Assembly (NCBI GenBank): GCA_017443845.1
Contig: JAFSXX010000028.1
Coordinates: 1 to 49,127, forward strand
Length of the DNA stretch: 49,127 bases
Reading direction: 5' to 3'
Origin: Bacteroidales bacterium
GTDB taxonomy: Bacteria > Bacteroidota > Bacteroidia > Bacteroidales > UBA932
Shown: in pieces, positions 8,880 through 16,584 of the stretch
Position numbering within the stretch: position 1 is the stretch's first letter
How the letters are laid out: each line of letters opens with the position of its first letter
Translations under genes and position numbers: made by a program
The notes under the pieces: model-generated
Databases searched by the model: none
Seen by the model: the letters and a program-made list of their open reading frames with translations, nothing else
Told to the model about the DNA's origin: nothing

Positions 8880-10250
8880 TTATTCCACTTTAGGAAGTTT
8901 CGCCAGGCTCTCGGCGATCTGTTCGTCGGTGGGAATCTGGTCGGTCATCGTGCCGTCGTTGTATTTCTGGTATGCAACGAGGTCGAAGTAGCCGGTTCCG
9001 GTGAGACCGAAGACGATGGTCTTCTCCTCGCCCGTCTCCTTGCACTTGAGGGCCTCGTCGATGGCTACGCGGATGGCGTGGCTGCTCTCAGGTGCGGGAA
9101 GGGTTCCCTCGACGCGTGCGAAGAGGGTCGCAGCCTCGAAGACGGAGGTCTGCTCGACGGCGCGCGCCTCGAAGAGGCCGTCGTGGTAGAGCTGCGAGAG
9201 GATGGTGCTCATTCCGTGGAAACGGAGTCCGCCCGCGTGGTTGGGCGAGGGCATGAACTGGCTTCCGAGGGTGTACATCTTCGCAAGCGGGCAGATCATT
9301 CCGGTATCGCAGAAGTCGTAGGCGAATTTGCCGCGGGTGAAGCTCGGGCAGGATGCCGGTTCCACAGCTATGATGCGGTAGTCAGCCTCGCCGCGGAGTT
9401 TCTCGCCGATGAAGGGCGATGCGAGTCCGCCGAGATTCGATCCGCCGCCGGCGCAGCCTATGATGATGTCGGGCTTGATGCCATATTTGTCGAGCGCCGC
9501 CTTGGTCTCCAGACCGATTATGGTTTGGTGAAGGAGCACCTGGTTGAGCACGGAGCCCAGTTCGTAGCGGTAGCCTTCCTGCGATACCGCGGCCTCTACG
9601 GCCTCGGAGATGGCGCAGCCGAGGGAGCCGGTGGTGTCGGGGAATTCGGCCAGGATCTTGCGGCCTACGTTGGTCGTATTGCTGGGCGAAGGGGTCACCT
9701 TGGCGCCGTATGTGCGCATCACTTCGCGGCGGAAGGGTTTCTGCTCGTAGGAGCACTTCACCATATAGACCTGGCAGTCGAGGTCGAAGTATGAGCAGGC
9801 CATGCTCAGGGCGGTTCCCCACTGACCTGCACCCGTTTCGGTAGTCACGCCCTTGAGGCCCTGCTTCTTGGCATAGTAGGCCTGGGCTATGGCGGAGTTG
9901 AGTTTGTGGCTGCCCGAGGTGTTGTTTCCTTCGAACTTGTAGTAGATCTTGGCAGGCGTTCCGAGAGCTTTCTCGAGGAAGTATGCCCTTACCAGCGGGG
10001 AGGGACGGTACATCTTGTAGAAGTTGAGCACCTCTTCGGGGATATCGACGAAGCGGGTGTCATTGTCGAGTTCCTGGGCCACGAGTTCCTTGCAGAAGAT
10101 GGGCTCGAGTTCCTCGGCTTTGAGCGGCTGAAGGGTGCCGGGATTAAGCAGGGGGGCCGGTTTGTTTTTCATGTCCGCGCGGACGTTGTACCATTGCGTG
10201 GGGATCTCATTTTCGTTCAAATAGATCTTGTAGGGAATTTTCTTGTCCAT
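8880..10250 (-). CDS. TrpB2-type tryptophan synthase beta-like protein
   Basis: The 456-residue product belongs to the TrpB2 (TrpB-like, PLP-dependent) group, recognisable from the long N-terminal extension and from RPSPLVRA near 82-89. The PLP lysine is Lys116 in NNTSGSHKLNSA, and the glycine-rich phosphate loop is GCAGGGSNLGG. The family makes tryptophan from indole and serine. TrpB2 enzymes usually work without a TrpA partner, and none is near here. The gene is monocistronic, with an unusually long leader (10251-10437) holding a 38-codon ORF and a strong terminator hairpin, so expression is probably controlled by premature termination. Confidence 0.9.
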   Translation of the reverse strand: MDKKIPYKIYLNENEIPTQWYNVRADMKNKPAPLLNPGTLQPLKAEELEPIFCKELVAQELDNDTRFVDIPEEVLNFYKMYRPSPLVRAYFLEKALGTPAKIYYKFEGNNTSGSHKLNSAIAQAYYAKKQGLKGVTTETGAGQWGTALSMACSYFDLDCQVYMVKCSYEQKPFRREVMRTYGAKVTPSPSNTTNVGRKILAEFPDTTGSLGCAISEAVEAAVSQEGYRYELGSVLNQVLLHQTIIGLETKAALDKYGIKPDIIIGCAGGGSNLGGLASPFIGEKLRGEADYRIIAVEPASCPSFTRGKFAYDFCDTGMICPLAKMYTLGSQFMPSPNHAGGLRFHGMSTILSQLYHDGLFEARAVEQTSVFEAATLFARVEGTLPAPESSHAIRVAIDEALKCKETGEEKTIVFGLTGTGYFDLVAYQKYNDGTMTDQIPTDEQIAESLAKLPKVE

Positions 10251-10287
10251 TGTTTAGGGAATTAATGGTTATTAAATGGTTTCGTTT

Positions 10288-10404
10288 TTAATCAAAAAAA
10301 ATGAAGCTCAGCCGTTTCGGCTGAGCTTCACTGTATCTTATATACATATCGGCTGACCCCTTACGACTCTTGGAGTTGTAACAGGCGCCACCACCAATAT
10401 GCAT
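10288..10404 (-). CDS. Putative 38-residue leader peptide upstream of the TrpB2 gene
   Basis: Between the promoter at 10438-10469 and the TrpB2 start at 10250 lies an ORF beginning MHIGGGACYNSKS and ending SFIFFD. It runs through the whole terminator hairpin (10302-10330) and stops at 10288-10290, just past the U tract. A ribosome translating it would disrupt the hairpin, and a stalled ribosome would change pairing upstream. It contains no Trp codon, so it is not a classical trp leader; Gly4-6, Cys8 and Tyr9 form the densest unusual run. Translation has not been shown, and the hairpin sequence by itself may keep this frame open by chance. Confidence 0.45.
   Translation of the reverse strand: MHIGGGACYNSKSRKGSADMYIRYSEAQPKRLSFIFFD
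10294..10330 (-). terminator. Strong intrinsic terminator in the TrpB2 leader (attenuator candidate)
   Basis: Arms 10302-10314 and 10318-10330 are perfect 13-base complements (TGAAGCTCAGCCG) with a three-base centre. On the minus strand they are followed at once by eight T residues (10294-10301). It lies between the promoter and the structural gene, where a constitutive terminator would silence TrpB2. A second copy of the left-arm core (TCAGCCG on the minus strand, at 10350-10356) could pair with the right arm instead and serve as an antiterminator. Confidence 0.8.
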
Positions 10405-10437
10405 TGCTTGTAAACATTGTCTTTTTGTTTTCGGTGT

Positions 10438-10469
10438 GCAAGGTATGTAAAAAATTATCCTGATGCAAA
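10438..10469 (-). promoter_or_regulatory. Promoter of the TrpB2 leader
   Basis: On the minus strand TTTG (10466-10469) is followed after 20 bases by TACCTTGC (10438-10445), a good fit to the Bacteroidota -33/-7 elements. Transcription would start near 10430, about 180 bases before the TrpB2 start codon. Confidence 0.7.
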
Positions 10470-10501
10470 TTTTTTATCTTCTTTTTTTCATTCTGCTGCC
10501 G

Positions 10502-12004
10502 CTAATTGTCTCCCACGACGATCATATTGGGCCACCAGATGCCGGCCGATTGCAGGATTTCGGCCGCATCGTAATAACGGCTGCGGCCCATCGGAGTGCC
10601 GTCGGGATTGGTCCTGCCCATTGAGTAGGGGTCATAGACTTCGTAGTAAAGTTTCGTCGAGGTCTGCACATATCCCTTCACGAGCAGGAAATGTCCCCAG
10701 CCTTTGTTCGCGGTATTATAGAACTTGTTGACCCGTTTGCCGGTCTGGTTGCCGTAGGTGATATAATACATATCGAGGCAGAGAAGGACGATGTTGCCCA
10801 TATTTATCTCCCAGACGACATCGTCCGTACTGGTGAACGGCTTCGTGGTATGAGCTATATTGTGGGCGTTAAAATATGCATCTATATCATTGGTATACCA
10901 CCATCCTCCGTTGTTGTAGATCTCTGCACGGGCATCTTCGACCGTCCCGGTAAATGCGTAGTTGTACCATTTAGCCGCCATTACGGAGGATGCGGGGCCG
11001 CAGTTCACCCCCGAGCAGGCGCCGGTCGATCCCTGGTCGATATACCACTCATACGGCCTTTCATAACCCATTTCCTTTTCGAAGGTTCCTTCGAGTCCCC
11101 ACTCGGCATACATTTCTCTCTTGGGTTTCTTGAGGCTCCATACCGGATCGGTAAGGGGAGGCAGGACAACGGCGTCGCGGAATGTCAGGGTCGTTGTCTT
11201 GGTAAGGGTATAGACATAATCATCCTCAATGGTTTCAGTGCCCTTGGTGTCGGTGACGACTATTTCATAAAGGTTTTCCCGGCCATTATTATACTCCATC
11301 AGCCTGCCGCTGAACGACACGCCGCCCTGATATGGCATCCCCGGGATGTCACCTCCGTAATAGCCGTTGGAGGAGCCCCATACGGGTTTACCGCGATCGT
11401 AATAACCGCCGCTTGCGCGGGATGCCAGGATCGAGGCGCAATTCATCCTGTATCGTCCCGAAGTGGCATCCGGCAGACCGCCCAGATAAAAGTGCACGAA
11501 GGTACTCAGGGTCATAGGCAAGGTGGCGGAGAGTTTTCCGCCGCTTATGGTATAGGGCACATCTTCGCCGGTCATATAATATGTATAGGGACGGTTGGGA
11601 TCGACGATATCCACGCCGAAAATCGTGGAGTAGCGGAATGTCGGCTCATAGAATGGGATAAAGCAAGCCGCCAGTCTGCCTTCACTGCGACCCAGCAGGT
11701 ACTGTTCCAGGGCAGGATTGGAGAAACTGCCCTCCCACTTGGTACCGTTGAACACAAGGGTGGCATAGCAAGGCGATTCGTTGTTCTCTTCCATATTCAC
11801 CGACAGGTAATTGTCGAAAATCACATATATCTTGTCTCCTGTCTCCCAGGAAGACTTGACCGCCCTTGTACCGGGGAGATCTGAATCGACGTTTACGTCA
11901 AAGTCAAGATGGCGGAGCGAAGCTTCCGGCTCCTCGATGGAGCAGGCCGCCGCAGTGAACAGGAGCGCTACCGCGCCGATCAGAAACAATAATCTCTTTT
12001 TCAT
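10502..12004 (-). CDS. Surface lipoprotein with C-terminal papain-like (C39-like) cysteine peptidase domain
   Basis: The 500-residue product has a lipoprotein signal (lipobox TAAAC, Cys21). Residues 30-280 resemble the N-terminal half of the lipoprotein at 202-1548, including W-x2-GD-x2-YVIFDN near 53 and a GGKLSATLPMTL stretch near 155. The C-terminal 190 residues look like a papain-fold peptidase of the C39-like group. The nucleophile is predicted as Cys335 in GVNCGPASSVMA, with His438 in GWGHFLLVKGY and Asp458 in YYEVYDPYS. Lipidated and exported, it would act at the cell surface; the substrate is unknown. It sits 11 bases after a 46-codon ORF, with AGGAGGTGGCGCT before the ATG. Confidence 0.8.
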   Translation of the reverse strand: MKKRLLFLIGAVALLFTAAACSIEEPEASLRHLDFDVNVDSDLPGTRAVKSSWETGDKIYVIFDNYLSVNMEENNESPCYATLVFNGTKWEGSFSNPALEQYLLGRSEGRLAACFIPFYEPTFRYSTIFGVDIVDPNRPYTYYMTGEDVPYTISGGKLSATLPMTLSTFVHFYLGGLPDATSGRYRMNCASILASRASGGYYDRGKPVWGSSNGYYGGDIPGMPYQGGVSFSGRLMEYNNGRENLYEIVVTDTKGTETIEDDYVYTLTKTTTLTFRDAVVLPPLTDPVWSLKKPKREMYAEWGLEGTFEKEMGYERPYEWYIDQGSTGACSGVNCGPASSVMAAKWYNYAFTGTVEDARAEIYNNGGWWYTNDIDAYFNAHNIAHTTKPFTSTDDVVWEINMGNIVLLCLDMYYITYGNQTGKRVNKFYNTANKGWGHFLLVKGYVQTSTKLYYEVYDPYSMGRTNPDGTPMGRSRYYDAAEILQSAGIWWPNMIVVGDN

Positions 12005-12015
12005 AGCGCCACCTC

Positions 12016-12156
12016 CTAAAAACTATGTTCCGGATTAAAGCCGGGGAATGGTATTTCCATCCCGGAAGGGTCAACACCGCTGGCGCAGATGGCGCCCCAG
12101 GTGCTGGTGTCGATAATCTCCGCGACAGGGAGAATATAGGTTTGCTTAAGTTCCAT
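12016..12156 (-). CDS. Short 46-residue protein paired with the peptidase lipoprotein
   Basis: The ORF starts MELKQTYILPVAEIIDTSTW and ends PFPGFNPEHSF. It aligns with the 47-residue ORF at 1561-1704: Y-x2-P, then (V/A)IC-x-SG, then GFN-x-E near the end. The stop TAG overlaps the Shine-Dalgarno of the lipoprotein gene, and the sequence GCGCTATGAAAAA at the junction is identical in both pairs. No signal peptide or membrane span is visible, and function is unknown. Conserved pairing with two related lipoproteins argues that it is a real gene. Confidence 0.7.
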   Translation of the reverse strand: MELKQTYILPVAEIIDTSTWGAICASGVDPSGMEIPFPGFNPEHSF

Positions 12157-12178
12157 ATTGCAAGAGTTCAGCTATTGC

Positions 12179-12211
12179 TTGCAATTTAGCAAAAAATTAT
12201 CAGTAACTTGC
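12179..12211 (+). promoter_or_regulatory. Promoter of asnA
   Basis: TTG at 12179-12181 is followed after 22 bases by TAACTTGC (12204-12211). Transcription would start near 12218, which excludes the in-frame TTG at 12208 as a start codon and supports ATG 12235. A minus-strand TAAATTGC (12181-12188) overlaps it and may serve the divergent short ORF. Confidence 0.55.
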
Positions 12212-12234
12212 ATGCGTCTATAAAAACAATCCAA

Positions 12235-13272
12235 ATGTCCCTGTTCATCCCTCCCCGATATGAGAATCTCCTGGGTTCCGCCGAGAATACCGAAAAGGCC
12301 ATCAAGGCCGTAAAAGATATGTTCCAGGTCAACCTGTCTGCCCAACTGGCTCTGCTTCGCGTAACAGCGCCGATGGTCGTGCTTTCGGGCACCGGCATCA
12401 ACGACGATCTCAACGGCACCGAGAGGCCTGTCCGCTTCCCGATAAAGGATTTGTCCGACAGCAGCGCAGAGGTTGTCCATTCCCTCGCAAAATGGAAAAG
12501 GATGAAGCTCGCCGAGCTGGGCACTCCCGCAGGCCGCGGCATTTATACAGATATGAATGCGTTGCGGCCCGACGAGGAGCTGGACAATCTCCATTCCATT
12601 TATGTGGACCAATGGGACTGGGAGCGGGTGATCTCGCCCGGGGAGAGGAACATCGAGTTCCTCAAAAAGATTGTCAGGCGCATTTATGAAGCCATCAAGG
12701 TGACCGAGAACAAACTGTATGTAGAGTTTCCCCAGATTGTGCCCCAGTTGCCGGAGGAGATATTTTTCATCCACTCCCAGCAGCTGCTGGAACTCTATCC
12801 GGGGCTTTCGGCCAAGGAACGCGAAGTGGAGATCACGCGCAGGCATAAGGCCGTCTTTATAATAGGTATCGGCGGAGAGCTCAGCGACGGTACGATCCAC
12901 GACGGCCGCGCGGCCGATTACGACGACTGGAGCACTCCCAACGGCGAGGGCTACAACGGGCTCAACGGCGATATCCTGCTTTGGAATCCGGTGCTCGAAA
13001 CGGCATTCGAGGTTTCGAGTATGGGCATACGCGTCGACAAGGCCGCACTGCATCGCCAGCTCGCCATCCGCCACCAGGAAGAGAAGGCTTCCCTCCTCTT
13101 CCACCGCAAACTCCTCTGCGGCGAATTGCCCCAGACCATCGGCGGCGGTATCGGCCAGTCCCGGCTATGTATGTATCTGCTGCGGAAAGCCCATATTGGC
13201 GAGATCCAGAGCAGCATCTGGCCGGAGGAGATGCGCATCGCCTGCCGCGAAGCCGGTATCCAATTAGTGTAG
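12235..13272 (+). CDS. asnA: Aspartate-ammonia ligase (asparagine synthetase A)
   Basis: The 345-residue protein is a class II aminoacyl-tRNA-synthetase-like asparagine synthetase. It converts aspartate, ammonia and ATP to asparagine in the cytosol. Diagnostic blocks are VTAPMVVLSGTGINDDLNG, VRFPIKDL, EVVHSLAKWKR and IYVDQWDWE, and the C-terminal motif 3 region is GGGIGQSRLCMYLL. ATG 12235 gives the N-terminus MSLFIPPRYENLL, like other Bacteroidota AsnA proteins. It is monocistronic with its own promoter, and adds to the many ammonia/glutamine genes of this window. Confidence 0.95.
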   Translation: MSLFIPPRYENLLGSAENTEKAIKAVKDMFQVNLSAQLALLRVTAPMVVLSGTGINDDLNGTERPVRFPIKDLSDSSAEVVHSLAKWKRMKLAELGTPAGRGIYTDMNALRPDEELDNLHSIYVDQWDWERVISPGERNIEFLKKIVRRIYEAIKVTENKLYVEFPQIVPQLPEEIFFIHSQQLLELYPGLSAKEREVEITRRHKAVFIIGIGGELSDGTIHDGRAADYDDWSTPNGEGYNGLNGDILLWNPVLETAFEVSSMGIRVDKAALHRQLAIRHQEEKASLLFHRKLLCGELPQTIGGGIGQSRLCMYLLRKAHIGEIQSSIWPEEMRIACREAGIQLV

Positions 13273-13292
13273 CACCTTGTCACAATTTTTAG

Positions 13293-13300
13293 TAATTTTG
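13293..13300 (+). promoter_or_regulatory. -7 box of the tandem serine hydrolase gene
   Basis: TAATTTTG fits the TAnnTTTG element and lies 20 bases before the ATG at 13321. The nearest upstream TTG is only 13 bases away, so only the -7 part is supported. Confidence 0.45.
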
Positions 13301-13320
13301 AGGAAATCAAAAGTTTTCTC

Positions 13321-15639
13321 ATGAAAAAGTATTTATATGCGTTAATGATGCTCATCTCCGGCATCCTCGCGATGGCGACATCCCATGATGCCGCTGCAAG
13401 GCGCCTGAGCGACAAGGAAATAGAAACCGCCATCAAAGCCTATATGGACGAGTGCCGCACCAACGGAATGGCGGTCGTGATGGTAAGGGGCGACAATATC
13501 GTTTACCAGAATGCATTCGGCTGGAGGGACAAAGAGGCCGGAGATCCGCTGGAAATCGACGATCTTTTCAAAATCGCATCCATCTCCAAGTCCTTCTCGG
13601 CCGTATCCATCCTCCAGTTGGTGGACCAGGGCAAACTCTCCCTCGAGGATGACGTAAGCGACCTGATAGGATTCGAGGTACGCCATCCACTCTGGCCTGA
13701 GATTCCCGTAACGCTCAAGATGCTGCTCTCGCACACCTCCGGGATGAAAGACGGCAACGGCAACTCCAGTTACTGGACTCCCGACTGGGTAGATCCCGCC
13801 AAGACTCCTCGCGACAAGCAGATAAAATATGCCTGGTACAAATACGCCCCCGGGCAGGGATACAACTACTGCAACCGCGGCTTCAACATGCTCGGGCGCA
13901 TCATCGAAAGGGCCAGCGGCGAGAGATTCGACGATTATGTACGCCATCACGTCCTCGACCGTGTCGGCGTAGGAATGGCCGGGTATAACGTGGACTCGCT
14001 CGACGCCTCGCGGCTTGTCGCCAAATATTCATACAACAGGGCGAAAGATACCCTCATCCGCACCAAGCCTTACGTGCGCATAAATGAGATAAAGGTTGCG
14101 GACGGAACTTACAAGATCGGTCTCGACGGCAATTACTGGTCCCCGACCGGAGGTATGAAGATCTCCGCGCCGGACCTCGCTAAATGGATGATGTGCCTGC
14201 GCGACAGCTGCATCACCGCTTCGGGCGACAGGCTGATCTCAGCGGAAAGCTACAGGAAACTCTTCACCCCCGTCACGCCCGCCGATCCCGGCACCAATTA
14301 CTGCCTGGGAGTGCGCACGGAGACCCGCTTCATCCACGGAAAGAAACTTCAGGGCCACACCGGATCGCTCCACGGCCTCAAGAGCTGTATGTTCTACTGC
14401 CCCGACGAGGACTGGGGATTTGTCTGCCTCTGCTCGAGCACCAAGCCCGACAAGATCAACGAGGTTTACGAAATCTACTACAAGACCGTCAACCTGCTCT
14501 ACAGCCAGTATATCAGGCCCATAACCGAAACCGACCTCGAGCGTGAGCTTACTGAAGTCATGGACAGGCGCGATGTCACATCGATGAACGTGGCGGTAGT
14601 CAAGGGCGGCAAGCTCATCTACGCCAACGCCCTAGGCACCAAGGACCTCGAGAGCGGCATACCCTCCTCGACAGGCGATATCTACCGCATCGCTTCCATA
14701 TCGAAGTCTTTCTCCGGAGCATCTATTATGCAGCTCGTGGAAGAGGGTAAAATCACCCTCGACGACGATGTCAGCGACATCCTCGGATTCGCGGTGCGCA
14801 ACCCCAAATTCCCCGACGTGCCGATAACCGTAAGAATGCTGCTGTCCCACACCTCCAGCATCGTTGACAACAGCAAGGTGGCCTACACCCGTTCCCTCGA
14901 CGGTACGATCATCCCCGGTACGGCTGAGCCTGATACGATTGCCTGCTGCTACTCATCGCATAAGCCGGGAACACATTATCAGTACTCCAACAGGGGTATC
15001 AACCTTGCCGGAGCCGTTATCGAGAAGGTATCCGGCGAGCGCTTCGACAACTATGTCCAAAAACATATCCTCCGCCCGCTGGGCATCAAGGATGCGGGCT
15101 TCAATGTGGATTCGCTCAAACGCTACCGCTTCGCGACCCTGTACAATGTGCGTGGCGGAAAATTCATCCCCCAGCCCGGAGCATACCGCCGCCCGGATGC
15201 ATTTGACAACTACCGCCTTGGCATCGACACCCCTGCCTTCTCCCCTGCCGGCGGAATGAAAATCTCGATCCTGGGTCTCGCGGAATGGATGATTACCCTG
15301 CAGAATGGAGGAGTCGGTTCAAACGGGAAGAGGATCCTCTCGGAGGAGAGCGTCGAAAGGATGTTCCAGAAGGAGGCCCCTGATGCCGATAATGATGTAT
15401 TCGGCAAAGAGTATGGCCTCACCGTGACAACCAGCCCGCTGCTGCTCGGATTCCCGATGAGAGGCCACACCGGAGGCGCATACGGACTTAGAAGCTGCCT
15501 GTTCTACAGTCCTGAACATGACTTCGGCATAGTGGTATTCTGCTCCAGCGTCGATGGTGCGGACGGCCCTCACGGCGGCGGCTCCGCCGCCTTCTGCGAG
15601 GCCGCTGAAGTACTTTACAATTCCCTGATTAAGAAATAA
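13321..15639 (+). CDS. Exported protein with two tandem beta-lactamase-family serine hydrolase domains
   Basis: The 772-residue protein has a signal peptide (MKKYLYALMMLISGILAMAT) and two complete serine hydrolase domains of the class C beta-lactamase / penicillin-binding type. Domain 1 (about 30-395) has the SxxK motif SISK (Ser87, Lys90), YCN (Tyr183-Asn185) and HTG (346-348). Domain 2 (about 400-770) has SISK (Ser459, Lys462), YSN (555-557) and HTG (716-718). Both sets of catalytic residues look intact, so both halves may be active. Family members act as D-amino-acid peptidases, esterases or muropeptide hydrolases in the periplasm or outside the cell; true beta-lactamase activity should not be assumed. 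The fusion probably arose by duplication. Confidence 0.9.
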   Translation: MKKYLYALMMLISGILAMATSHDAAARRLSDKEIETAIKAYMDECRTNGMAVVMVRGDNIVYQNAFGWRDKEAGDPLEIDDLFKIASISKSFSAVSILQLVDQGKLSLEDDVSDLIGFEVRHPLWPEIPVTLKMLLSHTSGMKDGNGNSSYWTPDWVDPAKTPRDKQIKYAWYKYAPGQGYNYCNRGFNMLGRIIERASGERFDDYVRHHVLDRVGVGMAGYNVDSLDASRLVAKYSYNRAKDTLIRTKPYVRINEIKVADGTYKIGLDGNYWSPTGGMKISAPDLAKWMMCLRDSCITASGDRLISAESYRKLFTPVTPADPGTNYCLGVRTETRFIHGKKLQGHTGSLHGLKSCMFYCPDEDWGFVCLCSSTKPDKINEVYEIYYKTVNLLYSQYIRPITETDLERELTEVMDRRDVTSMNVAVVKGGKLIYANALGTKDLESGIPSSTGDIYRIASISKSFSGASIMQLVEEGKITLDDDVSDILGFAVRNPKFPDVPITVRMLLSHTSSIVDNSKVAYTRSLDGTIIPGTAEPDTIACCYSSHKPGTHYQYSNRGINLAGAVIEKVSGERFDNYVQKHILRPLGIKDAGFNVDSLKRYRFATLYNVRGGKFIPQPGAYRRPDAFDNYRLGIDTPAFSPAGGMKISILGLAEWMITLQNGGVGSNGKRILSEESVERMFQKEAPDADNDVFGKEYGLTVTTSPLLLGFPMRGHTGGAYGLRSCLFYSPEHDFGIVVFCSSVDGADGPHGGGSAAFCEAAEVLYNSLIKK

Positions 15640-15803
15640 TTAAGGTTTCTTACAGCTTTATATCATCAGAGGTTGTCGTAACTATCTGCAACATACTGAA
15701 TTGTCAAACCATTATCAATAGAGGCTACGATACGGAACGTTTTTACTCCTACGTATCAGGGCGAAGTAATCAAGGATGAACTTATTGCCAGGGTAATCTA
15801 TTG
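15640..15803 (+). other. Gene-free stretch with a possible short coding remnant
   Basis: No complete gene is seen. One plus-strand frame reads TIRNVFTPTYQGEVIKDEL and ends in VIYC before a TAA at about 15804-15806, with a stop shortly upstream and no start. It may be the tail of a lost gene, but I cannot name a family. Confidence 0.2.
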
Positions 15804-16541
15804 CTAATGGCTGATGAATTTGCCGATTTTCAGCATTTGATTAACGGTTTGCCTAATCTGTTTCCTTAGTTGTTCGCTTGAATATGGTGCCACTTCATTT
15901 GAATCCTGTGCATAATAAGCCACCGTATTACTCAAAGCATCCAGAACTATAAAGAATACATTATAATGTAATTCTACTATATACTTTTTCGTTCTGAAAG
16001 AAAAAAAATGTTTGCTTGTTTCAATAACGCTATCAGTATATATCAAGATACCATATCTGTTCCCGGATTCCAGAATATTACTCCTGATATGTTCAGGGAG
16101 AAGCGTGGAGAAAAGAACAACATCTTTGTCCAGATTGGTAAGCCTGTAAAAATCATTATCAAATAGTCTGTCGTTATCAGAGGGGATAAAAGCATTGACA
16201 ATAAAAGACTCTTGCGTCAATTGAAGCAAGGAATCATAAAACAAATCATACAGAGGACCGGCCGGAACCTCTGAAATGCTCCTTTCATCGCAATAGCGTA
16301 TATCAACGACCGGCTCGAACAGGGCTATTCCTTCTGAATATGCAGGTACATTTCCCGACGAGTAATAATACAAAGTCTGGCAACCTGACAGCAATATAGA
16401 AGTAAATAACAGAGCGTGGCAATGTATCTTTCGTAAGCAATGTAGCCCACATTGCTTACGAAGGTGAGTTTTTGAAGAGGTTGGTGAGCAATTGGAAGTA
16501 TTTTGCTCACCGGAAGCACGGAATAAAGAGATTATCGACAA
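15804..16541 (-). CDS. Hypothetical lipoprotein, AT-richer than its neighbours
   Basis: The ORF has 245 codons. A lipobox (SILLSGC) sits around residues 50-55, so the first 35 residues are probably not translated or the true start is a non-ATG codon near 16430; there is no other ATG in frame before the signal. The mature part has no family I recognise. It contains aromatic-rich strands (TLYYYSSG, ELHYNVFFIVLDAL) and a C-terminal amphipathic helix (SEQLRKQIRQTVNQML). Base composition and codon use are clearly more AT-rich than in the flanking genes, which suggests recent acquisition. The predicted N-terminal part coincides with a 14-bp inverted repeat. Confidence 0.55.
   Translation of the reverse strand: MSIISLFRASGEQNTSNCSPTSSKTHLRKQCGLHCLRKIHCHALLFTSILLSGCQTLYYYSSGNVPAYSEGIALFEPVVDIRYCDERSISEVPAGPLYDLFYDSLLQLTQESFIVNAFIPSDNDRLFDNDFYRLTNLDKDVVLFSTLLPEHIRSNILESGNRYGILIYTDSVIETSKHFFSFRTKKYIVELHYNVFFIVLDALSNTVAYYAQDSNEVAPYSSEQLRKQIRQTVNQMLKIGKFISH
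16430..16462. repeat. 14-bp perfect inverted repeat
   Basis: TTCGTAAGCAATGT (16430-16443) and its exact complement (16449-16462) flank five bases, AGCCC. It lies at the edge of the AT-rich lipoprotein gene, downstream of the minus-strand glutamine synthetase gene. It could end the long minus-strand transcript, although no T tract follows, or be a boundary of inserted DNA. Confidence 0.7.
16483..16511. repeat. 9-bp inverted repeat next to the 14-bp one
   Basis: GGTGAGCAA (16483-16491) pairs with TTGCTCACC (16503-16511) around an 11-base loop. It lies 74 bases beyond the stop of the glutamine synthetase gene on the minus strand. Together the two hairpins probably mark the end of the purA-carAB-glutamine synthetase transcript. 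Confidence 0.55.
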
Positions 16542-16584
16542 AATGGCTGAAACTAATGATACGAGACTCTATCCCTTTTGATAC

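Noticed and set aside
10331-10437. A known riboswitch class in the TrpB2 leader
   Set aside because: I could not match any conserved riboswitch core; only the promoter, leader ORF and terminator are supportable.
12208-12234. Upstream TTG start for asnA
   Set aside because: It lies inside the promoter -7 box; ATG 12235 gives the normal AsnA N-terminus.
13321-15639. Calling the tandem serine hydrolase a beta-lactamase resistance gene
   Set aside because: The motifs define only the wider serine hydrolase / penicillin-binding family, where most members do not hydrolyse beta-lactams.
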